NCBI RefSeq assembly: GCF_034718895.1
Contig: NZ_JAYERP010000001.1
Coordinates: 248,001-312,000 of the forward strand
Length of the DNA: 64,000 nucleotides
Reading direction: 5' to 3'
Source: Paenibacillus phoenicis
GTDB taxonomy: Bacteria > Bacillota > Bacilli > Paenibacillales > Paenibacillaceae
Made by a program: the position numbers and the translations under genes. The notes under the pieces were generated by a model. That model did not search any database. It had not been told where the DNA came from and saw only the letters and a list, made by a program, of their open reading frames with translations. Positions 43,452 through 51,303 of the stretch are shown one piece after another (within the stretch, counting starts at the first letter, position 1; each line of letters opens with the position of its first letter).

Positions 43452-44303
43452 CTAGATTTCGAGTAAGGTACGAATCGCATAAGCCACTCCATGTTCGTCA
43501 TTGGTTCGGGTGACCGATGTGGCCAGGCGCTTGATTTCATCTACGGCATTTCCCATGGCAATTTTGGTTCCTGCGACTTGAAACATGGATATATCATTGT
43601 AGCTGTCGCCAATCACGACGGTATTGGTCAAATCCACTCCCAAATGACCGGCGAGAAATTGCAAAGCGTTACCTTTGTCGGTTTCCTTCGCGATGACCTC
43701 TACGATATGCTTGGCAGAGGAGGTCGTTTGCACCTGCGGCTGGCCGTTAAAATGCTGCGTGATTTCGTCGAGTTTGTCTTCGTTATAGGTAAACACCAAA
43801 AGCTTATACACAGGCCGCTCTTGCTCTATTAGCTGCAGCGGATGGTCGATTCCCTTGAAACCAAATTGAACGAATTGGATTTTGGCGCTCTCCCACAACC
43901 GGTCCCGATCGACCTCTGGATTTGCGCTGACCAGCATATCCATTTCAGCCAGCAGCTTTTGCTCGCCGTTTGAAGGGGAATAGATGGCTTCCGGACAAAA
44001 GATTTCGAAATAGACGTCCTGTTTCAGCAAATAACGAACGGCTTCCGCGGCAGCGTCCGGGTGAATTGGCGTTTCCCGCAGCAGCTTTCCTTCCCGGTCG
44101 AAAACCTCCGCGCCATTGGATGCGATAATGGGGATGGACAGCTCCCCGGTTAAATGTCTGGCGTCAAAGCTTGCTCTACCGGTACAAAGCGTTACGGTAT
44201 GCCCCTGGTCCACGGCATGTGAAATGGCGTCCAAGCCTTGGGAGCTCGGGCGGCTGTTCGAGGTAAGCAGCGTTCCGTCCAGATCTACAGCGATCAGTTT
44301 CAT
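43452..44303 (-). CDS. Cof-type HAD-IIB phosphatase
   Basis: 283 residues of the HAD superfamily: motif I DLDGTLL with nucleophile Asp8 and Asp10, motif II LCTGR, and motif IV GDSYNDISMF near residue 230, where Mg is bound. The alpha/beta cap between motifs II and III is of the C2B type. The family dephosphorylates sugar phosphates, flavins or other small metabolites; the substrate cannot be read. GGAGG precedes the ATG. It lies between a tRNA cluster and azlD. Confidence 0.95.
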   Translation of the reverse strand: MKLIAVDLDGTLLTSNSRPSSQGLDAISHAVDQGHTVTLCTGRASFDARHLTGELSIPIIASNGAEVFDREGKLLRETPIHPDAAAEAVRYLLKQDVYFEIFCPEAIYSPSNGEQKLLAEMDMLVSANPEVDRDRLWESAKIQFVQFGFKGIDHPLQLIEQERPVYKLLVFTYNEDKLDEITQHFNGQPQVQTTSSAKHIVEVIAKETDKGNALQFLAGHLGVDLTNTVVIGDSYNDISMFQVAGTKIAMGNAVDEIKRLATSVTRTNDEHGVAYAIRTLLEI

Positions 44304-44401
44304 TGTTTGTTTCCTCCTATCCTTCCATCATTGGTGAGGGTTATCTTTTGGTTATGAGTATAAATTATGAAATGCATTTCAGGTCAAGGAGAGATCAAAA
44401 C

Positions 44402-44722
44402 GTGGCAACTCAGCTTTGGATAATTGTTCTGATTGGAGCAGGAACCTATTTATTACGGGCAGGTTCCTTGGTATTAGGCAGCCGGATCCGATGGTCCGAT
44501 TCTACGAAGGAATGGCTGGCGTACGTGTCGCCTGCCGTGCTTGGCGCGCTGATCGGGCCGCTGCTGCTGCTCGAAGATGGAAAGTGGATTCCGCTCTCGG
44601 ATAACCTGATGCTGTTTGCCGCTATTCCTACGATGATCATCGCCTGGTGGTCACGCCGTCTTCTGTTAACAGTAACCGCCGGCGTGCTGTTTTATGCTGG
44701 TTTTCACGCTTGGATTGGCTAA
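44402..44722 (+). CDS. AzlD family branched-chain amino acid export subunit
   Basis: 106 residues with four hydrophobic segments, starting LWIIVLIGAGTYLLRAGSLV, the TYLLR pattern being characteristic of AzlD. It works with AzlC to export branched-chain amino acids. The start is GTG 44402 with AAGGAGAG 8 nt upstream; an in-frame TTG/ATG extension from 44303 lacks a ribosome site. Here azlD precedes azlC, the reverse of the common order. Confidence 0.9.
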   Translation: MATQLWIIVLIGAGTYLLRAGSLVLGSRIRWSDSTKEWLAYVSPAVLGALIGPLLLLEDGKWIPLSDNLMLFAAIPTMIIAWWSRRLLLTVTAGVLFYAGFHAWIG

Positions 44723-44760
44723 ACAGGATAGAAAGATAGATAGAGGGAGAGGAAGCAGTC

Positions 44761-45501
44761 ATGAACCGGTCGAAACGAAGTGAAGAGATTCAAAAGGCGC
44801 TGCGGGATGCGTTTCCGATTATGCTGGCTTATTTTCCATTGTCCATGACTTATGGTGTGCTTGCTGCGGCGGGAGGATTGCCCGGGGGAATGGCCGTATT
44901 CAGTTCGGTATGGATCTTCTCGGGAGGGGCCCAGTTTATGCTGCTAGGCATGTTAGCATCCGCTGCGGCTCCCGTGACGATCGTAACGACACTGCTGCTG
45001 TTAAACATGCGTCATGTCCTTTATGGGGCAACGATGGGGCCTTACCTGGCGACATGGCGGGAGTCCCCGAAATGGCTGGCAGCGATCGGCCTAACCGACG
45101 AAGGGTTCGCGGTCACTTCCAGCCGGGCAGCCCAAGGGGAGCCCATTTCGCCTTCTTATTATATAACTTTTGCGCTGGCGATTTATGGATCGTGGATTGC
45201 CGGTACAGCGGCAGGCACCGGATTGGGGAGTTTCGTCACCGCAGAGCTGGCTGAAGTCTTAACTTTTGCGCTGCCGGCGCTCTTTATCGCCTTGCTTGCC
45301 GGGGGCGAGCGTACTTTGCCATTCCTGGCCGCAGCCGGCTGCGGGGCAGTGCTCGCCACTTTGGCAGGGATGCTTCAGCTTGGGGGGATCGGCCTGATCG
45401 CCGGAGGTTTGGCCGGCGCTACACTTGGGCAGCAGCTCAGCCGAATCCTATCACGGCGTTCGAAGGCCGCCCGGGACAAAGCTGAACGTGCGATTCGCTA
45501 A
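44761..45501 (+). CDS. AzlC family branched-chain amino acid permease
   Basis: 246 residues with seven or eight hydrophobic segments. Typical AzlC stretches are LRDAFPIMLAYFPLSMTYGV, FSGGAQFMLLGML and NMRHVLYGATMG. It is the large subunit of the AzlCD exporter and lies 38 bp after azlD, with its own ribosome site (GAGGAAG). Expression control is not visible in the sequence. Confidence 0.92.
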   Translation: MNRSKRSEEIQKALRDAFPIMLAYFPLSMTYGVLAAAGGLPGGMAVFSSVWIFSGGAQFMLLGMLASAAAPVTIVTTLLLLNMRHVLYGATMGPYLATWRESPKWLAAIGLTDEGFAVTSSRAAQGEPISPSYYITFALAIYGSWIAGTAAGTGLGSFVTAELAEVLTFALPALFIALLAGGERTLPFLAAAGCGAVLATLAGMLQLGGIGLIAGGLAGATLGQQLSRILSRRSKAARDKAERAIR

Positions 45502-45520
45502 TGCTAAGCGTTTTGTGTAA

Positions 45521-46153
45521 TTATTCTTGCTTGGGCGGCAAGTCCAGATTTGAGGAATATTTGGGATATAATGCCCGGATGCAATCAGGACAAATGTCGT
45601 GCGTAAATTCCGCGTGCGTATGCTTGATCAAGTAAGCTTCGGTGGTGCACCACATGTTGTCTTCATCCTTGATCTTCTTACATACGGCACAAATGGGAAG
45701 CAGTCCCCGGAGCGTGCGGATATGTGCGAGTTCATGCTGGATTTGAAGTTGCAGACGCTTCAGCCGGGTGATGTTGGTACAGGTGATCACGATGCCTTGA
45801 GGCGAAAAGGGGTTTTCTTCCGCATATGGGGTTAATTCGGCAAGAAACCATAACTCAGCATCTTTGGTAGGGGCCTTGAATTCAAATTCAAACCTCTCGG
45901 TTTCCCCGCTTAAGATTTTCGAAAATTGCTCCAACAGCAGATGGGGGTTAAAATAAGTATGATCATGCGGCCCATGCTGAAAAAACTGAAAAACATTTAA
46001 TCCGGGCCGTGCCCAGCCCGGAGCAACGCCCAAAAAGGCGGCTCGGTTGGCCCAAGTTCGGTTGACAGAGATGATCGTTCCATTTGGTTCTATGATTGCA
46101 ACGCTCTGATTCAAAGAATGATAGGGTGCCTTCCATTGGGGATTGTCATTCAT
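45521..46153 (-). CDS. PAS-domain protein with C-terminal Cys motif
   Basis: 210 residues. A PAS domain spans about 15-140 (SVAIIEPNGTIISVNRTWA, then ITCTNITRLKRLQ), followed by a helix and a Cys-rich end (LLPICAVCKKIKDEDNMW, then HDICPDCIRALYP) of the type often attached to PAS and receiver domains. No kinase, HTH or cyclase domain is present, so it may be a sensor that partners with another protein. The start is ATG 46153 with AGGAG 10 nt upstream; the longer frame to 46345 lies in the promoter region. Divergent from an HTH regulator. Confidence 0.85.
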   Translation of the reverse strand: MNDNPQWKAPYHSLNQSVAIIEPNGTIISVNRTWANRAAFLGVAPGWARPGLNVFQFFQHGPHDHTYFNPHLLLEQFSKILSGETERFEFEFKAPTKDAELWFLAELTPYAEENPFSPQGIVITCTNITRLKRLQLQIQHELAHIRTLRGLLPICAVCKKIKDEDNMWCTTEAYLIKHTHAEFTHDICPDCIRALYPKYSSNLDLPPKQE

Positions 46154-46255
46154 GGCGGGTACGCTCCTGTCATGAAACTGAGGGCAGTCTTCCGACCTAT
46201 TAAGTACTTGCCGGCGCTGTGTTAAGATATAGACATAGTTCCAGCATTTCACTTT

Positions 46256-46287
46256 ATTATAAACGTATTTAAGTTGTTTCACAACTT
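46256..46287 (-). promoter_or_regulatory. Promoter of the PAS gene with palindromic operator
   Basis: On the minus strand TTGTGA (46284-46279), 17 nt, perfect TATAAT (46261-46256). A perfect inverted repeat AAGTTGT-TTC-ACAACTT (46271-46287) covers the -35, probably bound by the divergent HTH regulator. Confidence 0.65.
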
Positions 46288-46338
46288 TTAAATTACTTAA
46301 AAACGTCATCAAAGCTGTTGAGGAAGGTTGGAGAGAAG

Positions 46339-46701
46339 TTGTCAATCTACGAACGTATTGAACTGCTGATCAAAAACGCCGGAATGACGAAAAAGGCGTT
46401 TTGCCTCGAATTGGGGATCAGTACCGGGAACTTCGGGGATTGGAAGCGGGGAAAGTCCACGCCAAGTACAAATAAATTGATTGAGATCGCTGCTTTCTTC
46501 GATGTCAGCCTGGACTGGCTCATGACTGGAAAAGAGAAACAGGCGGAATACGTGCAGGACCAAAGAACGGAATATATCTCCACCGATAAAGACTGGATTT
46601 CGTTCATCGGCACGTTAACCGAAGCCGAGCGAGCTTTCGTTCGGGAATATATCGAGTTTGTTCGTTACCGGAGGCGAAAGTCCGGCCGGATGGACAAATA
46701 A
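46339..46701 (+). CDS. XRE-family (Cro/CI-type) HTH regulator
   Basis: 120 residues. The HTH covers residues 5-60 (GMTKKAFCLELGISTGNFGDW, then FFDVSLDWLMTGK). The tail has a helix (TEAERAFVREYIEFVRYRRR) likely for dimerisation. Start taken as TTG 46339 with GGAGAG just upstream; an earlier TTG 46318 lacks a site. It is divergent from the PAS gene with a perfect palindrome between them. A small regulator like this could come from a phage, but no phage genes are near. Confidence 0.88.
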   Translation: MSIYERIELLIKNAGMTKKAFCLELGISTGNFGDWKRGKSTPSTNKLIEIAAFFDVSLDWLMTGKEKQAEYVQDQRTEYISTDKDWISFIGTLTEAERAFVREYIEFVRYRRRKSGRMDK

Positions 46702-46707
46702 TTCCAC

Positions 46708-46736
46708 TTTACTTTTGAATACTGCGAAGCTATAAT
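46708..46736 (+). promoter_or_regulatory. Promoter of tRNA-Leu copy 2
   Basis: TTTACT (46708-46713), 17 nt, perfect TATAAT (46731-46736), 33 bp before the tRNA. Confidence 0.65.
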
Positions 46737-46769
46737 AACCATGTTCGTCTGAACCTAGACTTAACATGC

Positions 46770-46852
46770 GCGGTAGTGGTGGAATGGCAGACACGCTATC
46801 TTGAGGGGGTAGTGGGCGTACGCCCGTGGAGGTTCGAGTCCTCTCTACCGCA
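46770..46852 (+). tRNA. tRNA-Leu (GAG), copy 2
   Basis: An 83-nt gene identical to copy 1, with its own promoter and terminator; CCA not encoded. Identity also extends one or two bases upstream (ATGC before the acceptor). Confidence 0.96.
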
Positions 46853-46859
46853 TTACAGA

Positions 46860-46897
46860 AGAACTTTCTCGGAGGGATCCGGGAAGTTCTTTTTTTG
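46860..46897 (+). terminator. Terminator after tRNA-Leu copy 2
   Basis: AGAACTT pairs with AAGTTCT, with an inner CGGA/TCCG pairing, followed by a long T run. Confidence 0.8.
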
Positions 46898-47009
46898 CTT
46901 CTCATCGATTGGGGTGGGCGTGCGGCGTATGGGATGGTGATTTTTTGCACATTCTAATAAAATCTTGCGCAAAGTGCGTCAAATCAGGCCGTTTGGGCAG
47001 GTTTTCAAG

Positions 47010-47038
47010 TTGACACGCCGATAAAAATTCATTAATAT
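47010..47038 (+). promoter_or_regulatory. Strong promoter of the 47096 gene
   Basis: A perfect TTGACA (47010-47015), 17 nt, TAATAT (47033-47038), 58 bp before the start codon. Confidence 0.65.
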
Positions 47039-47095
47039 GTCTAAGTACTAAAAGAGCTGCGCTCTGGAACGAAATTTGATAATACGGGTGATAAC

Positions 47096-47371
47096 ATGGC
47101 TTACAGACCGAATGTTGTAAATGTAACCAAGGCCGGCAGCAACGAAAATGACGGATTGTACGAGTTTATCGTGAATCTGGCCGATGGTACGGCGTGCCGC
47201 GTGTTTTACCACCGTAATCCCGAATGGCGGTTAACCAACGTCAGCAGGCTGCAAAAGACACCTTGCCCGGTCTGCCGTAAAGACTTCATTTGCGGATGTA
47301 TGGAGAAGTTTACGGATGAAATCAACCGTCAGATGGTAGAGGGACAGTGGCTCGACAAGCTTACGTCCTAG
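47096..47371 (+). CDS. Small Cys-containing protein, unknown function
   Basis: 91 residues. The C-terminal half holds CPVCRKDFICGCMEKF, five Cys in a short stretch that may bind zinc; the N-terminal half looks like a small beta domain (GLYEFIVNLADGTACRVFYH). I recognise no family. It has a strong promoter and a strong terminator, so it is a well-expressed single gene. Its ribosome site is weak (GGGTGAT). Confidence 0.75.
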   Translation: MAYRPNVVNVTKAGSNENDGLYEFIVNLADGTACRVFYHRNPEWRLTNVSRLQKTPCPVCRKDFICGCMEKFTDEINRQMVEGQWLDKLTS

Positions 47372-47400
47372 TAAGAACGCTATGGCCAGCTGGCGACAGC

Positions 47401-47428
47401 AAGCACGGGAAATGTCCCGTGCTTTTTT
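47401..47428 (+). terminator. Terminator after the 47096 gene
   Basis: AAGCACGGGA pairs perfectly with TCCCGTGCTT around AATG, followed by six T residues. Confidence 0.92.
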
Positions 47429-47485
47429 CATATCTTCTATAGATGAGATTTGCGTTACCCGCAAACAGGAGAGGGGGCCAAGAGC

Positions 47486-47911
47486 ATGTCAGGTCAACCG
47501 GATGAACGGAATGAGCATGTGATCTTATTTGACGGCGTCTGCCATTTATGCCAAGGAGCGGTCAAGTTTATCATTAAGCGTGACCCGGCTGGGCGGTTCC
47601 GCTTTGCCTCTTTGCAGTCACAGGCCGGGAGCCGGCTGCTGCAAGCTGCAGGAGCGCATGAGGAATCATTGGACAGCGTCGTGTTGATTGAACGCGGAAC
47701 CTATTATATCCGCTCAGATGCGGCTCTGCGCATTGCTAGAGGCTTACGGTACCTCTGGCCCCTGCTGTACGCGCTGATCGTCGTCCCGAAGGGGATTCGG
47801 GATGCAGTCTATCAATTCATCGCCAAACATCGTTACCGTTGGTTTGGAAAGGACGAAACCTGCCTCGTGCCGACCCGGGAGCTGAAGGAGCGGTTTTTGG
47901 AGGATGGGTAG
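47486..47911 (+). CDS. DUF393/DCC-family thiol-disulfide oxidoreductase-like protein
   Basis: 141 residues. The DxxCxxC signature is visible in FDGVCHLCQGAVKF (Asp18 region, Cys21 and Cys24 by my count), the basis of the DCC family name; FRFASLQSQAG and SVVLIERG are also typical. The family is thought to be thioredoxin-like, with unproven function. Start ATG 47486 has AGAGGGGG upstream; an in-frame ATG 47450 lacks one. Single gene. Confidence 0.9.
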   Translation: MSGQPDERNEHVILFDGVCHLCQGAVKFIIKRDPAGRFRFASLQSQAGSRLLQAAGAHEESLDSVVLIERGTYYIRSDAALRIARGLRYLWPLLYALIVVPKGIRDAVYQFIAKHRYRWFGKDETCLVPTRELKERFLEDG

Positions 47912-48002
47912 GGTTAAACGGAAACTATGAAAAAGCTCTTGTCTATCATCCATAATTGTGATATTCTTACTGTAAAATTTAGGAATATAGAAACGGAACG
48001 GT

Positions 48003-48056
48003 AGCACCGTCCATTACTCGATTGTTGAATCGGGTTATTGGGCGGTGCTTTTTTTG
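48003..48056 (+). terminator. Terminator or attenuator before the tad operon
   Basis: AGCACCGTCC (48003-48012) pairs with GGGCGGTGCT (48040-48049), with an inner ACTCGATT/AATCGGGT pairing, followed by seven T residues. It ends 31 nt before the first tad start, so it could also act as a leader attenuator. Confidence 0.8.
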
Positions 48057-48086
48057 TTCTCGTTTTCCTTGAAGGAGGGGATTAAG

Positions 48087-49262
48087 ATTCCAATCAAATT
48101 GGTGCTGGCCGTGCAAGAGGAGGAGTATATCGAACCATTTTTACAGTATGTACATGCGAGCGAGTTCGATCGGCGTTTGGTGGTGATCGCGTTTAGCCGG
48201 AAGGAGGCGTTTGCCCAATATATGCTGGAATCCGGCGGAGAGATCGATGCGGTGTTGGGTGACCCGGCATTCCTTGAGGCGGCGGAAGCCATGAAGCGCC
48301 CCGGGCTTTACTTCATTGAACTGGGTGAAGGCGGCGGATCACAGCATTCCGGTAGCTTACGCGTCGACAAGTATCAATCGTTGCATCAGCTGCTTTCTGC
48401 GGTGATCGAGCTCGTTCAGGGAGGCTCGGGCAAGGAGGTGCGCATCGGCGGGAAGCCTTTGGTCATTGGGGTTTATTCGACCGTAGGAGGCTGCGGCAAG
48501 ACAACGGTGGCCCTGCATTTAGCCCGACAGCTGGCGACTGAAGGGGGAAAGGTGTTTTACCTGAACCTGGAGACGATTGGCAGCGAACCGCCGTTTGCCG
48601 GGCAGAGCTCAAAGGAGGGGAAGCCTGGATTGGCCCGGCTGCTGTACGACTTGAAGGCCGCGGAGGATCGGCGGGAACCGCCCCGTTTCCCGATTTCTGC
48701 GTATGCCTACAGGCATCCCGTACTGCAAGGGGATACGCTGGCTCCGCCGGATAATCTGAATGAGCTGCTGGAAATGGAGCGCAAAGATACGATGGAGTTA
48801 ATCGAGTACATCGCCGGCAGCGGCTTGTACGATTCGGTGATCGTGGATATGGACTCCTTTCCGGATGGCCGTACGGAAGCGGTACTGGAGCGGGCGGATC
48901 GCGTCGTTTGGATCGTTACGGATGACTGGGGAGTGATGCGTAAAACCGGGGGATGGCTGACCCATCTGGAGCGCACTCGGCCGGATTTTTACCGGTCGCT
49001 TCTGAAGAAAACTCGCTTTACGCTGAATCGGCATACAGGCAAGCAGTTGACTGATTTGCCGCGGCCGGAGATGAAATTAAAGGCCACGTTATCGTATATT
49101 CCGGCCTGGAGTCAGGGCAGCCGTCAAGGGGAATTGCTGCATTCGCCGCTGTATCAACGCGATATGATTCGGCTTTGCCGCGAGCTCCAGGGCGAGGAAC
49201 CGTCATTCGCTGGTGCGGGAGGGATCCATGATGGAGGAAGCGGACTTCACGGCCCTGCGTAA
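48087..49262 (+). CDS. TadZ/CpaE-like ParA-type ATPase of the Tad pilus
   Basis: About 391 residues. A receiver-like N-terminal domain (1-115) is followed by a MinD/ParA-type ATPase with deviant Walker A VGGCGKTTVALHLA near residue 131 and SVIVDMDSFPDG. TadZ proteins localise pilus machinery at the cell pole. No ATG, GTG or TTG is well placed: GAAGGAGGGG (48071-48080) is best placed for ATT 48087 (first residues IPIKLVLAV); the open frame reaches 48045 inside the preceding terminator. First gene of the tad operon; its end overlaps the next gene by 32 nt. Confidence 0.85.
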   Translation: MPIKLVLAVQEEEYIEPFLQYVHASEFDRRLVVIAFSRKEAFAQYMLESGGEIDAVLGDPAFLEAAEAMKRPGLYFIELGEGGGSQHSGSLRVDKYQSLHQLLSAVIELVQGGSGKEVRIGGKPLVIGVYSTVGGCGKTTVALHLARQLATEGGKVFYLNLETIGSEPPFAGQSSKEGKPGLARLLYDLKAAEDRREPPRFPISAYAYRHPVLQGDTLAPPDNLNELLEMERKDTMELIEYIAGSGLYDSVIVDMDSFPDGRTEAVLERADRVVWIVTDDWGVMRKTGGWLTHLERTRPDFYRSLLKKTRFTLNRHTGKQLTDLPRPEMKLKATLSYIPAWSQGSRQGELLHSPLYQRDMIRLCRELQGEEPSFAGAGGIHDGGSGLHGPA

Positions 49263-50451
49263 TGAAATTCGCCAGGGGCTGGATGTCACCTCCGTTCTGA
49301 ACGATGACCAGCTGATGGATTATATTGAGCGGCGCGTGTTGGAGGAGCGGAGATTAAGCGGGGCGACGGCGGCTGAGAAGCGCAAATGGGTGCGCAGACT
49401 GTACGATTCGTTTCGCGGGCTGGATGTCCTTCAACCCCTGGTTGAGGATCGCAGCGTCACAGAAATAATGATCAACAGCCATGAGGAAATCTTCGTTGAA
49501 CGGGAGGGGCAGGTCCAGCGGATTCCCGTCCGCTTCGAGTCTCGGGAGCGCTTGGAGGACATTATCCAGATGATTGTATCCGGCGTTAACCGGGTAGTGA
49601 ACGAATCGTCGCCCATCGTTGATGCACGCCTGCGGGACGGGTCGCGGGTAAATATCGTGCTGCCACCCATCGCTTTAAAGGGCCCAACGATGACGATTCG
49701 CAAATTCCCGGAACGGCCGTTGACCATGGAGCAGTTGGTTGCGATTGGCTCCCTGAGTGAGGAAGCGGCAGAGCTGCTGCAACGGCTCGTGCGAAGCAAA
49801 TACAACATCTTTATCAGCGGCGGAACAGGCTCGGGGAAAACGACGTTTTTAAACGCCCTGTCCCAGTTCATCCCATCCGATGAGCGGGTGATTACGATCG
49901 AGGATTCCGCCGAGCTGCAAATCGTTACGGTCCCTAATCTCGTCTCGCTCGAAACCCGAAATGCGAATACGGAAGGGAAAGGCGAAATTACCGTGCGCGA
50001 GCTGATCCGATCCTCGCTGCGTATGCGGCCCAACCGGATTATCGTTGGGGAGGTGCGCGGGGCGGAGGCGCTGGATATGCTGCAGGCGATGAATACCGGC
50101 CATGATGGCTCTCTTTCGACTGGGCATGCCAACAGCACAGCGGATATGATCAGCAGGCTGGAGACGATGGTGCTGAGCGGAGCCGAATTACCGCTTCCGG
50201 TTGTTCGTCAACAGATCGCTTCGTCGATCGATGTTTTTGTTCATTTGTCGCGGTTGCGCGACCGTTCACGCCGAGTGACGGAAATCTCCGAGGTTGTTGG
50301 TCTGAGGGACGGGGAGGTGGTGCTTCAGCCGCTGTTTACGTTCCAGGAAGAAGGGGAGCAGAACGGCCGAATCGTGGGTCACTTGCAAAGCAGCGGCGCA
50401 AAGTTAATCCATACGGACAAGCTGCGTATGTCGGGATTACCAGTTGATTAA
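49231..50451 (+). CDS. tadA: Tad/CpaF secretion ATPase
   Basis: 406 residues. The N-terminal domain (VTEIMINSHEEIFVEREGQVQ) and the ATPase domain (Walker A GGTGSGKTT near residue 197, Asp box, IIVGEVRGAEALDML as Walker B, GHANST) define the CpaF/TadA branch of type II/IV secretion ATPases. It powers pilus assembly at the inner face of the membrane. Start chosen at ATG 49231, 7 nt after GGGAGGG. It overlaps the preceding TadZ-like gene. Confidence 0.95.
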   Translation: MEEADFTALRNEIRQGLDVTSVLNDDQLMDYIERRVLEERRLSGATAAEKRKWVRRLYDSFRGLDVLQPLVEDRSVTEIMINSHEEIFVEREGQVQRIPVRFESRERLEDIIQMIVSGVNRVVNESSPIVDARLRDGSRVNIVLPPIALKGPTMTIRKFPERPLTMEQLVAIGSLSEEAAELLQRLVRSKYNIFISGGTGSGKTTFLNALSQFIPSDERVITIEDSAELQIVTVPNLVSLETRNANTEGKGEITVRELIRSSLRMRPNRIIVGEVRGAEALDMLQAMNTGHDGSLSTGHANSTADMISRLETMVLSGAELPLPVVRQQIASSIDVFVHLSRLRDRSRRVTEISEVVGLRDGEVVLQPLFTFQEEGEQNGRIVGHLQSSGAKLIHTDKLRMSGLPVD

Positions 50452-50475
50452 TGCACAGGAAGGAGAGGATGCGGT

Positions 50476-51288
50476 TTGTTGCTGAAAGCAGGATCCGGTT
50501 TGCAGCGTCGGAAGTCCGGGCTGAAACCGACGGCAGACCCAGCAAGTCTTGCGGACTATCGGGTGTATCCTTTGTCTCCGCGACAGAAGGTCATCTGCAC
50601 GCTGGTTGGAGGAGCAGCTTTCGTTGCATTAGGCTATATTTTCTTCCATGCTCTCCCGTTGGCATTGCTGCTTTCGTTAGGCGGCTTATACACGCCGAAG
50701 TATTGGAGCGGTTACCTGCTGCGCCGGAGAAGGGAGAACCTGAGCCTGCATTTTAAGCAAGCGTTGTATTCGCTGTCCTCCTCATTGGCCGCTGGCCGCT
50801 CGGTGGAGAACGGTTTTCGCGAGGCGATCGACGATCTAAGGCTGCTGTATCCAGACGGGGATAATGATGTCATGCGAGAGCTTGCGATCATTTGCGCCCG
50901 GATGGATTACGGTCAGCCGATCGAGGAGGCGCTGCTGGATTTCAGCCGACGTGCGGCAATGGAGGATATCGACAACTTTGCCGATGTGTTTACGACCTGC
51001 AAGCGTTCCGGTGGAGATCTGGTGGAAGTGATCCGGCGGACATCGAACTTGATCGGTGAGAAGCTGGAGATCACACAGGAAATCAGCGTAATGATCGCCC
51101 AGAAACGTTTTGAAGCGAAAGCGATGCTGGCGGCACCGGTCTTGTTCTTACTCTTTATGCAATTCACTTCCCCGGATTATATGCGCCCGCTGCATCATGG
51201 CGCTGGGTTGCTGATCTCAGGTGTGGCGTTGCTGTTATATGCAATCTGCGCCTGGCTGATGTTAAAGATCATCGATATTCGAGTATAA
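50476..51288 (+). CDS. tadB: TadB-like type II secretion F-domain protein
   Basis: 270 residues with membrane segments near 40-75 and 215-270, and the central T2SSF domain (LYSLSSSLAAGRSVENGFREA, then FADVFTTCKRSGGDLVEVI). It is an integral-membrane platform for pilin export with the following TadC-like protein. The start is TTG 50476 with AAGGAGAGG 8 nt upstream. Confidence 0.92.
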   Translation: MLLKAGSGLQRRKSGLKPTADPASLADYRVYPLSPRQKVICTLVGGAAFVALGYIFFHALPLALLLSLGGLYTPKYWSGYLLRRRRENLSLHFKQALYSLSSSLAAGRSVENGFREAIDDLRLLYPDGDNDVMRELAIICARMDYGQPIEEALLDFSRRAAMEDIDNFADVFTTCKRSGGDLVEVIRRTSNLIGEKLEITQEISVMIAQKRFEAKAMLAAPVLFLLFMQFTSPDYMRPLHHGAGLLISGVALLLYAICAWLMLKIIDIRV

Positions 51289-51303
51289 AGGGGCGTTGGC
51301 TGA

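Noticed and set aside
43200..43466. Plus-strand open frame across tRNA-Glu and tRNA-Leu
   Set aside because: It reads straight through two tRNA genes and a terminator; no ribosome site.
46339..46701. Prophage or plasmid remnant
   Set aside because: The HTH protein is phage-like in size, but no integrase, structural gene or attachment repeat is near; a tRNA-Leu lies next to it without a duplicated 3' end.
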